A stretch of 21,131 nt of DNA from CAMDHY01 sp943372725 (lineage in GTDB: Bacteria > Pseudomonadota > Alphaproteobacteria > Rhizobiales > Segnochrobactraceae). The notes under the pieces are model-generated. The model ran no database searches and was not told where the DNA came from. It saw only the letters and a list, made by a program, of their open reading frames with translations. Position 1 is the stretch's first letter, and each line of letters starts with the position of its first letter. This document shows positions 14,166-21,131 of the stretch, piece after piece. Where the stretch lies: assembly GCA_943372725.1 (NCBI GenBank), contig CALRZT010000039.1, positions 1 through 21,131 on the forward strand. The letters run 5' to 3'. The translations under genes were made by a program, and so were the position numbers.

Positions 14166-15638
14166 TCAGGTGCCGAAGGTCGAGCGCGCGATCGCCTCGT
14201 CCCAGCCTTTCAGGATGGTTTGCCGCACGTCGTCGGCCATCGCCGGCGCGATCGTGCCGCCGTGCTTCTCGAGCGCCGCGACCGCGGCGAGATCGGGCCA
14301 GACGCCGACCGCCAGCCCCGCGAGGTAGGCGGCGCCGCGGGCGGACGCCTCGGCGCTCTCGCAAGTGGTCGCCGGATGGTCGAGACAGTCGGCCACCATC
14401 TGCATCAGGAAGGCGTTGCGGCTCGGCCCGCCGTCGACATAGAGGCGACCCATCGCCTGGCCGGCGTTGTCGCGCACGATGGCGAACACGTCTTCGACCT
14501 GCAGCGCCATGCTCATCGCCGCCGCGCGCGCCACGTGCGCCCGCCCGGCCGCAAACGAGAGCCCGCAGACGAGGCCGCGGGCGGCCGGGTTCCAGTGCGG
14601 TGCGCCGAGGCCGACGTGCGCGGGGACGAGAGCGACGCCCTTGGTGTCCTCGACGGTGGCGGCGAGCGCCAGCAGCGCCTCGACGCCGTCGAGGCCGAGG
14701 AGGTCCGCCGTCCACGGCAGGATCGAGGCACTGACGAGGATGTTGCCCTCGAAGGCGAAGGTGGGCACGCCGCCAAGCGACCAGGCGATGGTGGTGGTGA
14801 GGCCCTTCGGCGGGACGATGTAGCCCGGAATGGTGGTCATCACCGAGGAGCCGGTGCCGAAGGTCACCTTGCCGTCGCCGGTGCGCGTCGCCCCATGGCC
14901 AAACAGGGCGGCGTGGGAATCGCCGATGGCGGCCGCCACCGGAAGGCCGTCCGGCAGCCCGGGCACGCCACGGGTGGTCGCGAAGACGTGGGCGGAATCG
15001 TGCACCTCCGGCAGCACCGCAAGCGGCACCCCGAACAGCGCACCGAGTTCCTCGCTCCAGCGGCCGGCGGCGATGTCGTAGAGCTGGGTGCGGGCGGCAT
15101 TGGAGGCGTCGGTGGCGTGCACGGCACCACCCGAAAGCGTCCAGATCAGCCAGCTGTCGACGGTGCCGAGGCAGATGTCGGCGGCGGCGCGGCCGGACCC
15201 GTGGGTGTCGAGCAGCCAGCGCGCCTTCGTCGCCGGGAACATCGGGTCGAGCGGCAGGCCGGTCCGGGCGATCACCGCCGGCTCGTGGCCGGCCGCCTTC
15301 AGGGCCTCGCAGGCGGCGGTGGTGCGCCGGCACTGCCAGGTCACGACGGGTCCGAGCGGCACCCCGCTGCGACGGTCCCAGGCGAGCATCGATTCGCGCT
15401 GGCTCGAGATGCCGATCGCGACGATGTCGGCCTCGGGTGCCCCGGCGAGGCAGGCGCCGATGGCGGCGACGACGCTCGCGACGATCTGCCCGGCGTCCTG
15501 CTCGACCCAGCCGGGCTGCGGGTGGCGGATGTCGACGGGGGCGGCACCGGTCGAAAGGATCGCACCGGTCTCGGAAACGAGCACGGCCTTGCTGTTGGTC
15601 GTGCCCTGGTCGACAGCCAGAACCGCGCGCACCGGCAT
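14166..15638 (-). CDS. FGGY-family carbohydrate kinase, glycerol-kinase-like
   Basis: A 490-residue FGGY kinase with both actin-like domains. Visible features are the N-terminal phosphate loop VDQGTTNSKA (D10), TWQCRRTTAACEALK (100-114), TGLPLDPMFPATKARWLLD (126-144), GTVDSWLIWTLSGG (158-171), GDSHAALFGHG with the predicted catalytic base D240, the ATP-binding KVTFGTGSSV and a C-terminal VDGGPSRNAFLMQMVAD segment. Several of these match glycerol kinase more closely than xylulokinase. Yet the active-site GDSHAA replaces GDQQAA, so glycerol is not assured as substrate. The start at 15638 lies 3 bases after the transketolase C-half stop. In context it probably phosphorylates a ketose or polyol; apulose kinase (AptK) is one candidate role. 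Confidence 0.9.
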   Translation of the reverse strand: MPVRAVLAVDQGTTNSKAVLVSETGAILSTGAAPVDIRHPQPGWVEQDAGQIVASVVAAIGACLAGAPEADIVAIGISSQRESMLAWDRRSGVPLGPVVTWQCRRTTAACEALKAAGHEPAVIARTGLPLDPMFPATKARWLLDTHGSGRAAADICLGTVDSWLIWTLSGGAVHATDASNAARTQLYDIAAGRWSEELGALFGVPLAVLPEVHDSAHVFATTRGVPGLPDGLPVAAAIGDSHAALFGHGATRTGDGKVTFGTGSSVMTTIPGYIVPPKGLTTTIAWSLGGVPTFAFEGNILVSASILPWTADLLGLDGVEALLALAATVEDTKGVALVPAHVGLGAPHWNPAARGLVCGLSFAAGRAHVARAAAMSMALQVEDVFAIVRDNAGQAMGRLYVDGGPSRNAFLMQMVADCLDHPATTCESAEASARGAAYLAGLAVGVWPDLAAVAALEKHGGTIAPAMADDVRQTILKGWDEAIARSTFGT

Positions 15639-15641
15639 CGG

Positions 15642-16631
15642 TCACACCTTCCGTTTGACGAGGCCCTCGGCGCTCGCCGCGATGCCTTCGGGCGACATTC
15701 CGTAGTGGTCGAGCAGCCACTCGGCCGAGCCGGTCGGAGCGAACTCGCCGGGTACGCCGAGGAGCGCCATCGGCACCGGCGCCGTCTGCACGACGACCTC
15801 CGCGACGGCCGAGCCGAGCCCGCCGAACACCGTGTGCTCCTCGCAGGTGAGGATGGCACCCGTCTCGTGCGCCGCCGCCACCACCGCCGCCTCGTCGATC
15901 GGCCGAACGGTCGCCATGTTGACCACCCGCGCCGACACGCCGCGCTCGGCGAGCATCGCCGCAGCCGTCATCGCGCGGTGGGTCAGCGTGCCGTTGGCGA
16001 TGATGGTGACGTCGGTGCCGTCCCGCAACAGGTTGGCGCGGCCGAGTTCGAAGACGTGGCCTTCCGGCAGCAGGTCCGGCACGCCAACCCGGCTCAGCCG
16101 CAGGAACACCGGGCCGTCGTGGGCGGCCGCCCAGGCGGTCGCCGCCGCCGTCTCGATGCGGTCGGCGGGGGCGATGATCGGCACGTTCGGCAGCGCCCGG
16201 ATCCAGGCGAAGTCCTCGATCGAATGGTGGGTGGGACCGAGCTCGCCGTAGGCCATGCCGGAACTGATGCCGCAGAGCTTCACGTTGGTCTTCGAGTAGG
16301 CGATGTCGGCCTTGATCTGCTCGAGGGCGCGGCCGGTGAGGAAGCAGGAGGCGCCGCAGACGAACGGGATCTTGCCGCCGTTGGCGAGCCCCGCCCCGGT
16401 GCCGACGAGGTTCTGCTCGGCGATGCCGACGTTGATCAGCCGCTCCGGGAAGCGGTCGCGGAAGCCGTTCAGCTTCGAGGAACCGACGGAGTCGTTGCAG
16501 ACCGCGACGATGTTCCGGTCGGCCTCGGCGAGCGCCAGCAGCGTCGCCGTGAAGGCGTCCCGGCAATCGTGGAGCTTCGGCTTGTCGCCACCCGGCGCCT
16601 TCGGGCCCTTCACCATCGCCGCGCCGCTCAC
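15642..16631 (-). CDS. transketolase C-terminal half (pyrimidine-binding and C-terminal domains)
   Basis: A 329-residue partner of the gene at 16628-17458. Together they form a split transketolase that moves a two-carbon ketol unit between sugar phosphates using thiamine diphosphate. The pyrimidine-binding domain carries RLINVGIAEQNLVGTGAGLA, with the glutamate (E72) that activates the cofactor. GPTHHSIEDFAWIRALPNVP and a C-terminal domain with GAILTCEEHTVFGGLGSAVA follow. The start is GTG 16631: GGAGG lies 7 bases upstream and it overlaps the previous stop as GTGA. The in-frame ATG at 16616 has no ribosome-binding site. Split transketolases beside a dedicated kinase usually serve specialised sugar pathways, not central metabolism. 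Confidence 0.9.
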   Translation of the reverse strand: MSGAAMVKGPKAPGGDKPKLHDCRDAFTATLLALAEADRNIVAVCNDSVGSSKLNGFRDRFPERLINVGIAEQNLVGTGAGLANGGKIPFVCGASCFLTGRALEQIKADIAYSKTNVKLCGISSGMAYGELGPTHHSIEDFAWIRALPNVPIIAPADRIETAAATAWAAAHDGPVFLRLSRVGVPDLLPEGHVFELGRANLLRDGTDVTIIANGTLTHRAMTAAAMLAERGVSARVVNMATVRPIDEAAVVAAAHETGAILTCEEHTVFGGLGSAVAEVVVQTAPVPMALLGVPGEFAPTGSAEWLLDHYGMSPEGIAASAEGLVKRKV

Positions 16632-17458
16632 GACACCACCTCCGCGAGTTCGGCGAGAGCCTGCTCGTACTGTTCCGCGCTCGGCACCTTGTGGTGCCAC
16701 TCCACCCGGTCCGCCATGAACGAGATGCCCTGCCCCTTGTTGGTGTGGGCGACGATGCAGGTCGGCCGGTCGGCGACGACGCGGTCGGGCGAGAGGGCGC
16801 CGAGGATCGCATCCATGTCGTGCCCGTCGATCTCCAGCACCGTCCAGCCGAAGGCGGTGAGCTTCGGCGCGAAGGGCGCCAGCGCGTTGGTGTCGGCGAG
16901 GCGGGCGCCCTGCTGCAGGCGGTTGTGGTCGATGATCAGTGTCAGATTGTCGAGGCGGAACTGGGCGGCGGCCATGATCGCCTCCCAGTTGCTGCCCTCC
17001 TGCATCTCGCCGTCGCCGGTGATGACGAAGGTCCGCCAGGAGGCCCGGTCGAGCTTCGCCGCCGTCGCCATGCCGACGGCGACGGGCAGGCCGTGGCCGA
17101 GCGGGCCGGTGTTGGTCTCGACGCCCGGCACCTTGTTGCGGTCCGGGTGGCCGTTGAGGCGCGACATCGGCTTCAGGAAGGTCGCCACCTCGTCCCTGGG
17201 GATGAAGCCGCGCTCGGCGAGCGTCACGTAGAGCGCGCAGGCGGTATGGCCCTTGCTCAGGACGAGCCGGTCGCGGCCGGGGTCGCGCGGCGACTGCGGA
17301 TCGACTTTCAGGACGCTGAAATAGAGCGCCGTCAGCAGGTCGATCACCGACATCTCGCCGCCGATGTGGCCGGCGCCGGCCTCGAACACGGCCTGCAGGT
17401 CCCGACGCCGGATCCGCCTCGCCGTCGCCCGCAGTTCCTGTGGGGTCTGAGGTACCAC
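16628..17458 (-). CDS. transketolase N-terminal half (diphosphate-binding domain)
   Basis: A 276-residue thiamine-diphosphate-binding half. The cofactor motif GDGEMQEGSNWEA begins at residue 148 and is followed by DNLTLIIDHN. Family active-site regions are GAGHIGGEMS (28-37), LSKGHTACALY (67-77) and GPLGHGLPVAVGMA (118-131). The length fits split transketolase N subunits. GTG 17458 has AAAGG 7 bases upstream. It is the first gene of the five-gene minus-strand operon and is followed without a gap by the C-terminal half. By analogy with the apulose-4-phosphate transketolase AptAB it may act on a branched or unusual ketose phosphate; substrate specificity cannot be read from the sequence. Confidence 0.92.
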   Translation of the reverse strand: MVPQTPQELRATARRIRRRDLQAVFEAGAGHIGGEMSVIDLLTALYFSVLKVDPQSPRDPGRDRLVLSKGHTACALYVTLAERGFIPRDEVATFLKPMSRLNGHPDRNKVPGVETNTGPLGHGLPVAVGMATAAKLDRASWRTFVITGDGEMQEGSNWEAIMAAAQFRLDNLTLIIDHNRLQQGARLADTNALAPFAPKLTAFGWTVLEIDGHDMDAILGALSPDRVVADRPTCIVAHTNKGQGISFMADRVEWHHKVPSAEQYEQALAELAEVVS

Positions 17459-17472
17459 TGCTCAACCTTTGC

Positions 17473-17482
17473 ATATTTATTC
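17473..17482 (-). promoter_or_regulatory. shared 10-mer, minus-strand arm (possible SorC operator)
   Basis: Read on the minus strand this is GAATAAATAT, immediately after the -10 box and 14 bases before the transketolase start. The identical 10-mer occurs at 17660-17669 on the plus strand in the same relation to the ABC-transporter start. On the minus strand, another AGAATAA copy lies 14 bases upstream, making a direct repeat. Confidence 0.45.
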
Positions 17483-17489
17483 TAATAGG

Positions 17490-17519
17490 ATTATTCTTTC
17501 CAAATAGGGTGCGTGTCAA
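17490..17519 (-). promoter_or_regulatory. sigma-70 promoter of the transketolase operon
   Basis: On the minus strand, TTGACA (17519-17514) is an exact -35 consensus, followed after 18 bases by AATAAT (17495-17490), five of six matches to TATAAT. The leader to GTG 17458 would be about 25 bases. Confidence 0.65.
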
Positions 17520-17615
17520 GACGGATGTTCAGCCGCTGCGCCGCGACCCCATTCTCTCGTTGCAGCGCAGCATAGCCGGCGAAACAGATCGCGACGGCCG
17601 CAAAGACGGCGCGGC

Positions 17616-17644
17616 TTGACACCCCTCCTGGGCTCCCGTATGAA
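17616..17644 (+). promoter_or_regulatory. sigma-70 promoter of the ABC importer operon
   Basis: TTGACA (17616-17621) and TATGAA (17639-17644) are separated by 17 bases. The -35 is exact and the -10 matches four of six. It lies about 40 bases upstream of the permease start and diverges from the transketolase promoter. Confidence 0.6.
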
Positions 17645-17659
17645 TTTTACGTCATAAGT

Positions 17660-17669
17660 GAATAAATAT
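17660..17669 (+). promoter_or_regulatory. shared 10-mer, plus-strand arm (possible SorC operator)
   Basis: GAATAAATAT, identical to the motif at the transketolase promoter but in the opposite orientation, 17 bases before the permease ATG and just downstream of the predicted transcription start. An imperfect flanking inverted repeat, GTATG (17638-17642) / CATAC (17671-17675), surrounds it. Confidence 0.45.
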
Positions 17670-17686
17670 CCATACCGGGAGGCGAG

Positions 17687-18658
17687 ATGGTGACGACGGA
17701 CAGGGCGAACGCCGGAGTCGGCCTTGGCCGGCTGTTCTCGCTCCGCGGAGCGACCGGTCCGCTCGTCGGCCTCGTCCTCCTGTGCGTCTTCCTCTCGTTT
17801 GCCACCGACAGCTTCCTGTCGGTGCGCAACCTCCTCAACATCCTCGACCAGATCACCGTGCTCGGGATCATGGCGGTGGGGATGACCTTCGTCATCCTGA
17901 TCGGCGGCATCGACCTCGCCGTCGGCTCCGTGCTCGCGCTCGCCATGATGGTGATGGGCTACCTGTCGAACGACATGGGCCTGCCGCTGCAGCTCGCCAT
18001 CGTCGTCGCGCTGATCGTCGCCGCCGGGACGGGGGCCGTCTCGGGCCTCCTCGTGACGGCCTTCGGCGTGCCGGCCTTCATCGCGACGCTCGCGATGATG
18101 TCGGTCGCCCGCGGCCTCGCCAACATGATCACCGACGGCCAGCAGATCGTCGGCTTCCCCGGCTGGTTCAACCTGATGGCGATCATCCGCTACGGCGGGT
18201 TCCTGACGCTGACGGTGGGGCTGATGCTCGTCGTTTTCGCGCTGGGCTGGGCGTTCCTGCGCTACACCTCGGCCGGCCGCAGCCTCTATGCGATCGGCGG
18301 CAACGCCGAGGTGGCACGTCTCGCCGGCATCAACGTCAAGCTCGCGACAATCGGCGTCTACGTCGTCTCCGGCCTGCTCGCCGGCCTCGCCGGCATCGTG
18401 CTCGCCGCCCGCCTCGACTCGGTGCAGCCGAGCTCCGGCTTCACCTACGAGCTCGACACCATCGCCGCCGTCGTCATCGGCGGCACCAGCCTGTCGGGCG
18501 GCACCGGCGGCATCCCGGGCACCATCATCGGCGTCCTCATCATCGGCGTGCTGCGCAACGGCCTCAATTTGCTCGGCGTCTCGCCCTTCACCCAGCAGGT
18601 GGTGATCGGCCTCGTCATCGCGCTCGCCGTTGCGGCGGAGGCCCTGAAGAAGAAGTGA
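17687..18658 (+). CDS. ABC sugar transporter permease (RbsC/BPD_transp_2 family)
   Basis: A 323-residue integral membrane protein with about eight to ten hydrophobic segments, of the ribose/xylose-type permease family. The family signatures are NLLNILDQITVLGIMAVGMT (about residues 48-67), then FVILIGGIDLAVGS (68-81), VPAFIATLAMMSVARG, TSAGRSLYAIGGNAEVARLAG with the ATPase-contact helix, and GGTSLSGGTGGIPGTIIG near the C terminus. ATG 17687 has GGGAGG 4 bases upstream, slightly tight but the only good candidate. It is first in the plus-strand operon, ahead of the binding protein and the ATPase. It probably imports the substrate of the divergent catabolic operon. Confidence 0.92.
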   Translation: MVTTDRANAGVGLGRLFSLRGATGPLVGLVLLCVFLSFATDSFLSVRNLLNILDQITVLGIMAVGMTFVILIGGIDLAVGSVLALAMMVMGYLSNDMGLPLQLAIVVALIVAAGTGAVSGLLVTAFGVPAFIATLAMMSVARGLANMITDGQQIVGFPGWFNLMAIIRYGGFLTLTVGLMLVVFALGWAFLRYTSAGRSLYAIGGNAEVARLAGINVKLATIGVYVVSGLLAGLAGIVLAARLDSVQPSSGFTYELDTIAAVVIGGTSLSGGTGGIPGTIIGVLIIGVLRNGLNLLGVSPFTQQVVIGLVIALAVAAEALKKK

Positions 18659-18778
18659 ACTTTGGCGCGAGCCAGAGCGCGGCGGCCGTCGCCGTCGCCC
18701 CACCGCCCGACGCGACGACGGCACCCGCTGTGCCGACCCGCGACGCCGCGAACAGAAGACACAACGGAGGAGACTGAC

Positions 18779-19714
18779 ATGACGTTCAAGCGCACCCTGC
18801 TCGCCGCCGCCGCCCTCGCGACGGTCGCGATGATGCCCTTCGGCGCCTCGGCCGAGGAAGTGAAGAAGATCGGGCTCGCCGTCGCCAACCTGCAGGCGAA
18901 CTTCTTCAACCAGATCAAGCAGTCGGTCGAGGCCTACGCCGGCGGCAAGGGCATCGAGGTGATCACCGTCGACGCCAAGGGCGACAGCGCCACACAGGTC
19001 AGCCAGGTCCAGGACCTGCTGACCCAGAACATCGACGCCTTCATCTACATCCCCGCCGGCGCCGCCGCCGCCACCGTGCCGGCGCGTCTCGCCAAGGCCG
19101 CCGGCGTGCCGGTGATCAACGTCGACCGCAACGCCGACGGCGAGCCGGGCGACACCTTCATCGCTTCTGACAGCGTCGCCTCGGCCTACAACGTCTGCAA
19201 GTACATCTTCGAGAAGGCCGGCGGCGCGGGCAAGATGGTCATCGTGCACGGCCAGAAGGGCACCACCCCCGAGGTCGACCGCTCGGCCGGTTGCGCCAAG
19301 GCCCGCGAGGAGTTCCCGAACATCGAGGTGGTCGCCGAGCAGTGGAGCCAGATCTGGTCGCAGGACGAGGGCTTCCAGCTCACCCAGAACATGCTTCAGG
19401 CCCATCCGGACGTGACGATCGTCTGGGGCCAGGCCGACGCGCTGGCGCTCGGCGCCGCCCAGGCGGTGAAGGTGGCAAATCTGCCGCAGCGCATCTGGGT
19501 CGCCGGCTTCGACGGTGACACCGCGGCTCTGGAAGCCCTGCGCGACGGCGTCTTCGACGTGACCGCGACGCAGCAGACCCAGCACATGGGCCGGCTCGCC
19601 GTGGACAGCGCGATCAAGCTGAAGGCCGGCGAGAAGGTGCCCCCGCAGCAGCTCCTCGAGGCGACGCTGACGACGAAGGACAACGTCGAGCAGTTCATCG
19701 CCAACCATCCCTGA
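18779..19714 (+). CDS. ABC transporter periplasmic sugar-binding protein (RbsB-like)
   Basis: A 311-residue periplasmic binding protein of the ribose/LacI-like family. The signal peptide (MTFKRTLLAAAALATVAMM) is cleaved after about residue 25 (GASA|EE). The mature chain begins with the typical IGLAVANLQANFFNQIKQSV strand-helix and continues with VITVDAKGD, GVPVINVDRNADGE, 'VWGQADALALGAAQAV' and RIWVAGFDGD. The start ATG 18779 has a strong GGAGGA 7 bases upstream. It follows the permease after 120 bases without an evident promoter. Ligand-pocket residues are consistent with a sugar or polyol, but the ligand cannot be named from the sequence. Confidence 0.92.
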   Translation: MTFKRTLLAAAALATVAMMPFGASAEEVKKIGLAVANLQANFFNQIKQSVEAYAGGKGIEVITVDAKGDSATQVSQVQDLLTQNIDAFIYIPAGAAAATVPARLAKAAGVPVINVDRNADGEPGDTFIASDSVASAYNVCKYIFEKAGGAGKMVIVHGQKGTTPEVDRSAGCAKAREEFPNIEVVAEQWSQIWSQDEGFQLTQNMLQAHPDVTIVWGQADALALGAAQAVKVANLPQRIWVAGFDGDTAALEALRDGVFDVTATQQTQHMGRLAVDSAIKLKAGEKVPPQQLLEATLTTKDNVEQFIANHP

Positions 19715-19731
19715 CCCGGAACGGGCGCGCC

Positions 19732-21131
19732 ATGACCCCAACCGGAAAGCCTCCCGTGCTGACGCTCCGCGGCATCCGCAAGAGCTACGGCCCGACGGAG
19801 GTGCTGCACGGCATCGACCTCGATGTCCGCGCCGGCGAGGTCGTGGCGCTGCTCGGCGAGAACGGCGCCGGCAAGTCGACGCTGTCGCACATCATCGCCG
19901 GCACCATCCGGCCGAGCGCCGGCACTATGACGTGGCAGGGCGCGCCCTACGCGCCCGCCACCCCGCGCCAGGCGATCGACCTCGGCGTCGGCATGATCCA
20001 CCAGGAGCTGCGGCTGCTGGAGCACCTGTCGATCGCCGAGAACGTCTTCGTCGGCCGCACGCCCACCCGCGGCGGCATCGTCGACCGTCGCGAGATGGAG
20101 GAGCGCGCACAGAAGCAGTTGCAGCGCCTCGGGCTCGACGTCTCGCCGGCCCGCCTCGTGCGCGGACTGTCGACCGCCAACCAGCAACTCGTCGAGATCG
20201 CCAAGGCGCTGGCCCTGAACGCCCGCCTGCTCATCCTCGACGAGCCGACGGCGGCGCTCGGCGGCCAGGAGACCGAGCTCCTGTTCCGCCAGATCGAGGG
20301 CCTGAAGGCCGACGGCGTCGCCATCGTCTACATCTCCCACCGCCTCGAGGAGATCAAACGGATCGCCGACCGCGTCGTCGTCATGCGCGACGGCGACAAG
20401 GTGAAGGAGTTCGACAGCGCCGACGTGGCGGTGCGCACCATCGTCGAGGCGATGGTCGGCCGCAGCCTCGAGCGCATGTTCCCGTCGATCCCGGCGCCGT
20501 CCGGCGAGGTGGTGCTCTCCGTCCGCGGCCTCAGCGGCGCGAACGGCGCCTTCCGCGATGTCGGCTTCGAGGTCCGCAAGGGCGAGATCTTCGGCATCGC
20601 CGGCCTGATCGGCGCCGGCCGCACCGAGCTCGTGCGGGCGATCACCGGCGCCGACCCGATCGCGGCAGGAGAGGTGTTCCTGCACGGCCGCGACGTCACC
20701 CCGCGCAGCCCACGCCAGTCGATCCGCAACGGCATCGTGCTGGTGCCGGAGGACCGCAAGCTGCAGGGCCTCGTGCTGCAGCATTCGATCGCCGAGAACA
20801 TCGGCTACGCCAACCGCAGCGCGGTTTCCCGCAACGGCTTCGTCACCGACGGCGCCGTCGTCCGCTTCGCCGACGAGCAGATCCGCCGCTTCGGCGTCAA
20901 GGGCCGCGCCCAGCAGCGCGCCGACGAGATGTCCGGTGGCAACCAGCAGAAGGTCGTGCTGGCGAAGTGGCTGGCGCGCGACCCGCGGGTGGTCGTGCTG
21001 GACGAGCCGACGCGCGGCATCGACGTCGGCGCCCGCTCGGCGATCTACGAGGTGATCGTAGCACTCGCCCAAAGCGGCGTTGCCGTCATCGTCGTTAGCT
21101 CCGACCTCGAGGAGGTGCTCGGCGTCTCCAA
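19732..21131 (+). CDS. ABC sugar transporter ATPase (RbsA-like, two nucleotide-binding domains; cut by window end)
   Basis: The frame is open from ATG 19732 to the window end, giving 466 complete codons of a protein normally near 500 residues. Domain 1 has Walker A GENGAGKST (42-50), the degenerate signature LSTANQQLVEIAKAL and Walker B LLILDEPTAAL (near 169). Domain 2 has the degenerate Walker A GLIGAGRTEL, as is usual in RbsA-type proteins, the signature MSGGNQQKVVLAKWL (from 400) and Walker B VVVLDEPTRGIDVG (DEPT from 424), then VIVVSSDLEEVLG where the window ends. It begins 17 bases after the binding-protein stop, so the gene order is permease, binding protein, ATPase. It energises import from the cytoplasmic side. 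Confidence 0.93.
   Translation, partial: MTPTGKPPVLTLRGIRKSYGPTEVLHGIDLDVRAGEVVALLGENGAGKSTLSHIIAGTIRPSAGTMTWQGAPYAPATPRQAIDLGVGMIHQELRLLEHLSIAENVFVGRTPTRGGIVDRREMEERAQKQLQRLGLDVSPARLVRGLSTANQQLVEIAKALALNARLLILDEPTAALGGQETELLFRQIEGLKADGVAIVYISHRLEEIKRIADRVVVMRDGDKVKEFDSADVAVRTIVEAMVGRSLERMFPSIPAPSGEVVLSVRGLSGANGAFRDVGFEVRKGEIFGIAGLIGAGRTELVRAITGADPIAAGEVFLHGRDVTPRSPRQSIRNGIVLVPEDRKLQGLVLQHSIAENIGYANRSAVSRNGFVTDGAVVRFADEQIRRFGVKGRAQQRADEMSGGNQQKVVLAKWLARDPRVVVLDEPTRGIDVGARSAIYEVIVALAQSGVAVIVVSSDLEEVLGVS

Noticed and set aside
13653..17231. Very long open frame on the plus strand (1192 codons) across the SorC, kinase and transketolase genes
   Set aside because: It is antisense to four well-supported genes. 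Its translation is rich in Arg, His, Gly and Asp with no recognisable domain, a known artefact of high-GC codon bias.
17516..21072. Long minus-strand open frames (741 and 558 codons) opposite the ABC importer
   Set aside because: They are mirror frames of the permease, binding-protein and ATPase genes, with low-complexity His/Asp/Ala/Arg composition and no domain.

Overview
This is a chromosomal stretch of very high GC content (about 70% by eye). Gene density is high, start and stop codons often overlap as ATGA or GTGA, and the gene families present (DUF3618 with a holin-like protein, tandem TRAP binding proteins, SorC/ABC sugar cassettes, an EcfG-like promoter) point to an alphaproteobacterium, probably of the Hyphomicrobiales (Rhizobiales). 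I see no rRNA, tRNA, CRISPR array, insertion sequence or phage genes.

Layout. Positions 1-84 are the tail of a Fis-type DNA-binding protein, followed by a hairpin. Positions 140-1228 (minus) hold a small two-helix membrane protein and a YbaK-type aminoacyl-tRNA deacylase. Positions 1345-3418 (minus) hold two tandem paralogous TRAP solute-binding proteins without membrane subunits. A 409-base gap follows, with hairpins and a palindrome. Positions 3828-8837 (minus) form a tight operon, dabB-dabA-cysD: the two subunits of a DAB-type inorganic carbon uptake system, translationally coupled to sulfate adenylyltransferase subunit 2. A divergent LysR regulator (8943-9821, plus) faces it across a short region with a good inverted repeat. 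Positions 10025-12260 (plus) hold three overlapping genes for small envelope/stress proteins (a nutrient-deprivation-type protein, a holin-like membrane protein, a DUF3618 protein), preceded by a sequence matching the alphaproteobacterial general-stress sigma factor promoter (GGAAC-N16-TGTT).

Positions 12352-21131 are a sugar or polyol catabolic locus with two divergent arms. The minus arm, in transcription order, is transketolase N-half, transketolase C-half, a glycerol-kinase-like FGGY kinase, a SorC/DeoR regulator and a short-chain dehydrogenase. The plus arm is an ABC sugar importer: permease, periplasmic binding protein and a double ATPase cut by the window end. Both arms start from near-consensus sigma-70 promoters in 17459-17686, and each carries the same 10-mer (GAATAAATAT) just downstream of its -10 box, a plausible SorC operator. 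The combination suggests import of a sugar or sugar alcohol, oxidation to a ketose, phosphorylation, then two-carbon transfer by the split transketolase. The best-known precedent is the apiose/apulose transketolase route, but the isomerase of that route is not in the window, so the substrate is open.
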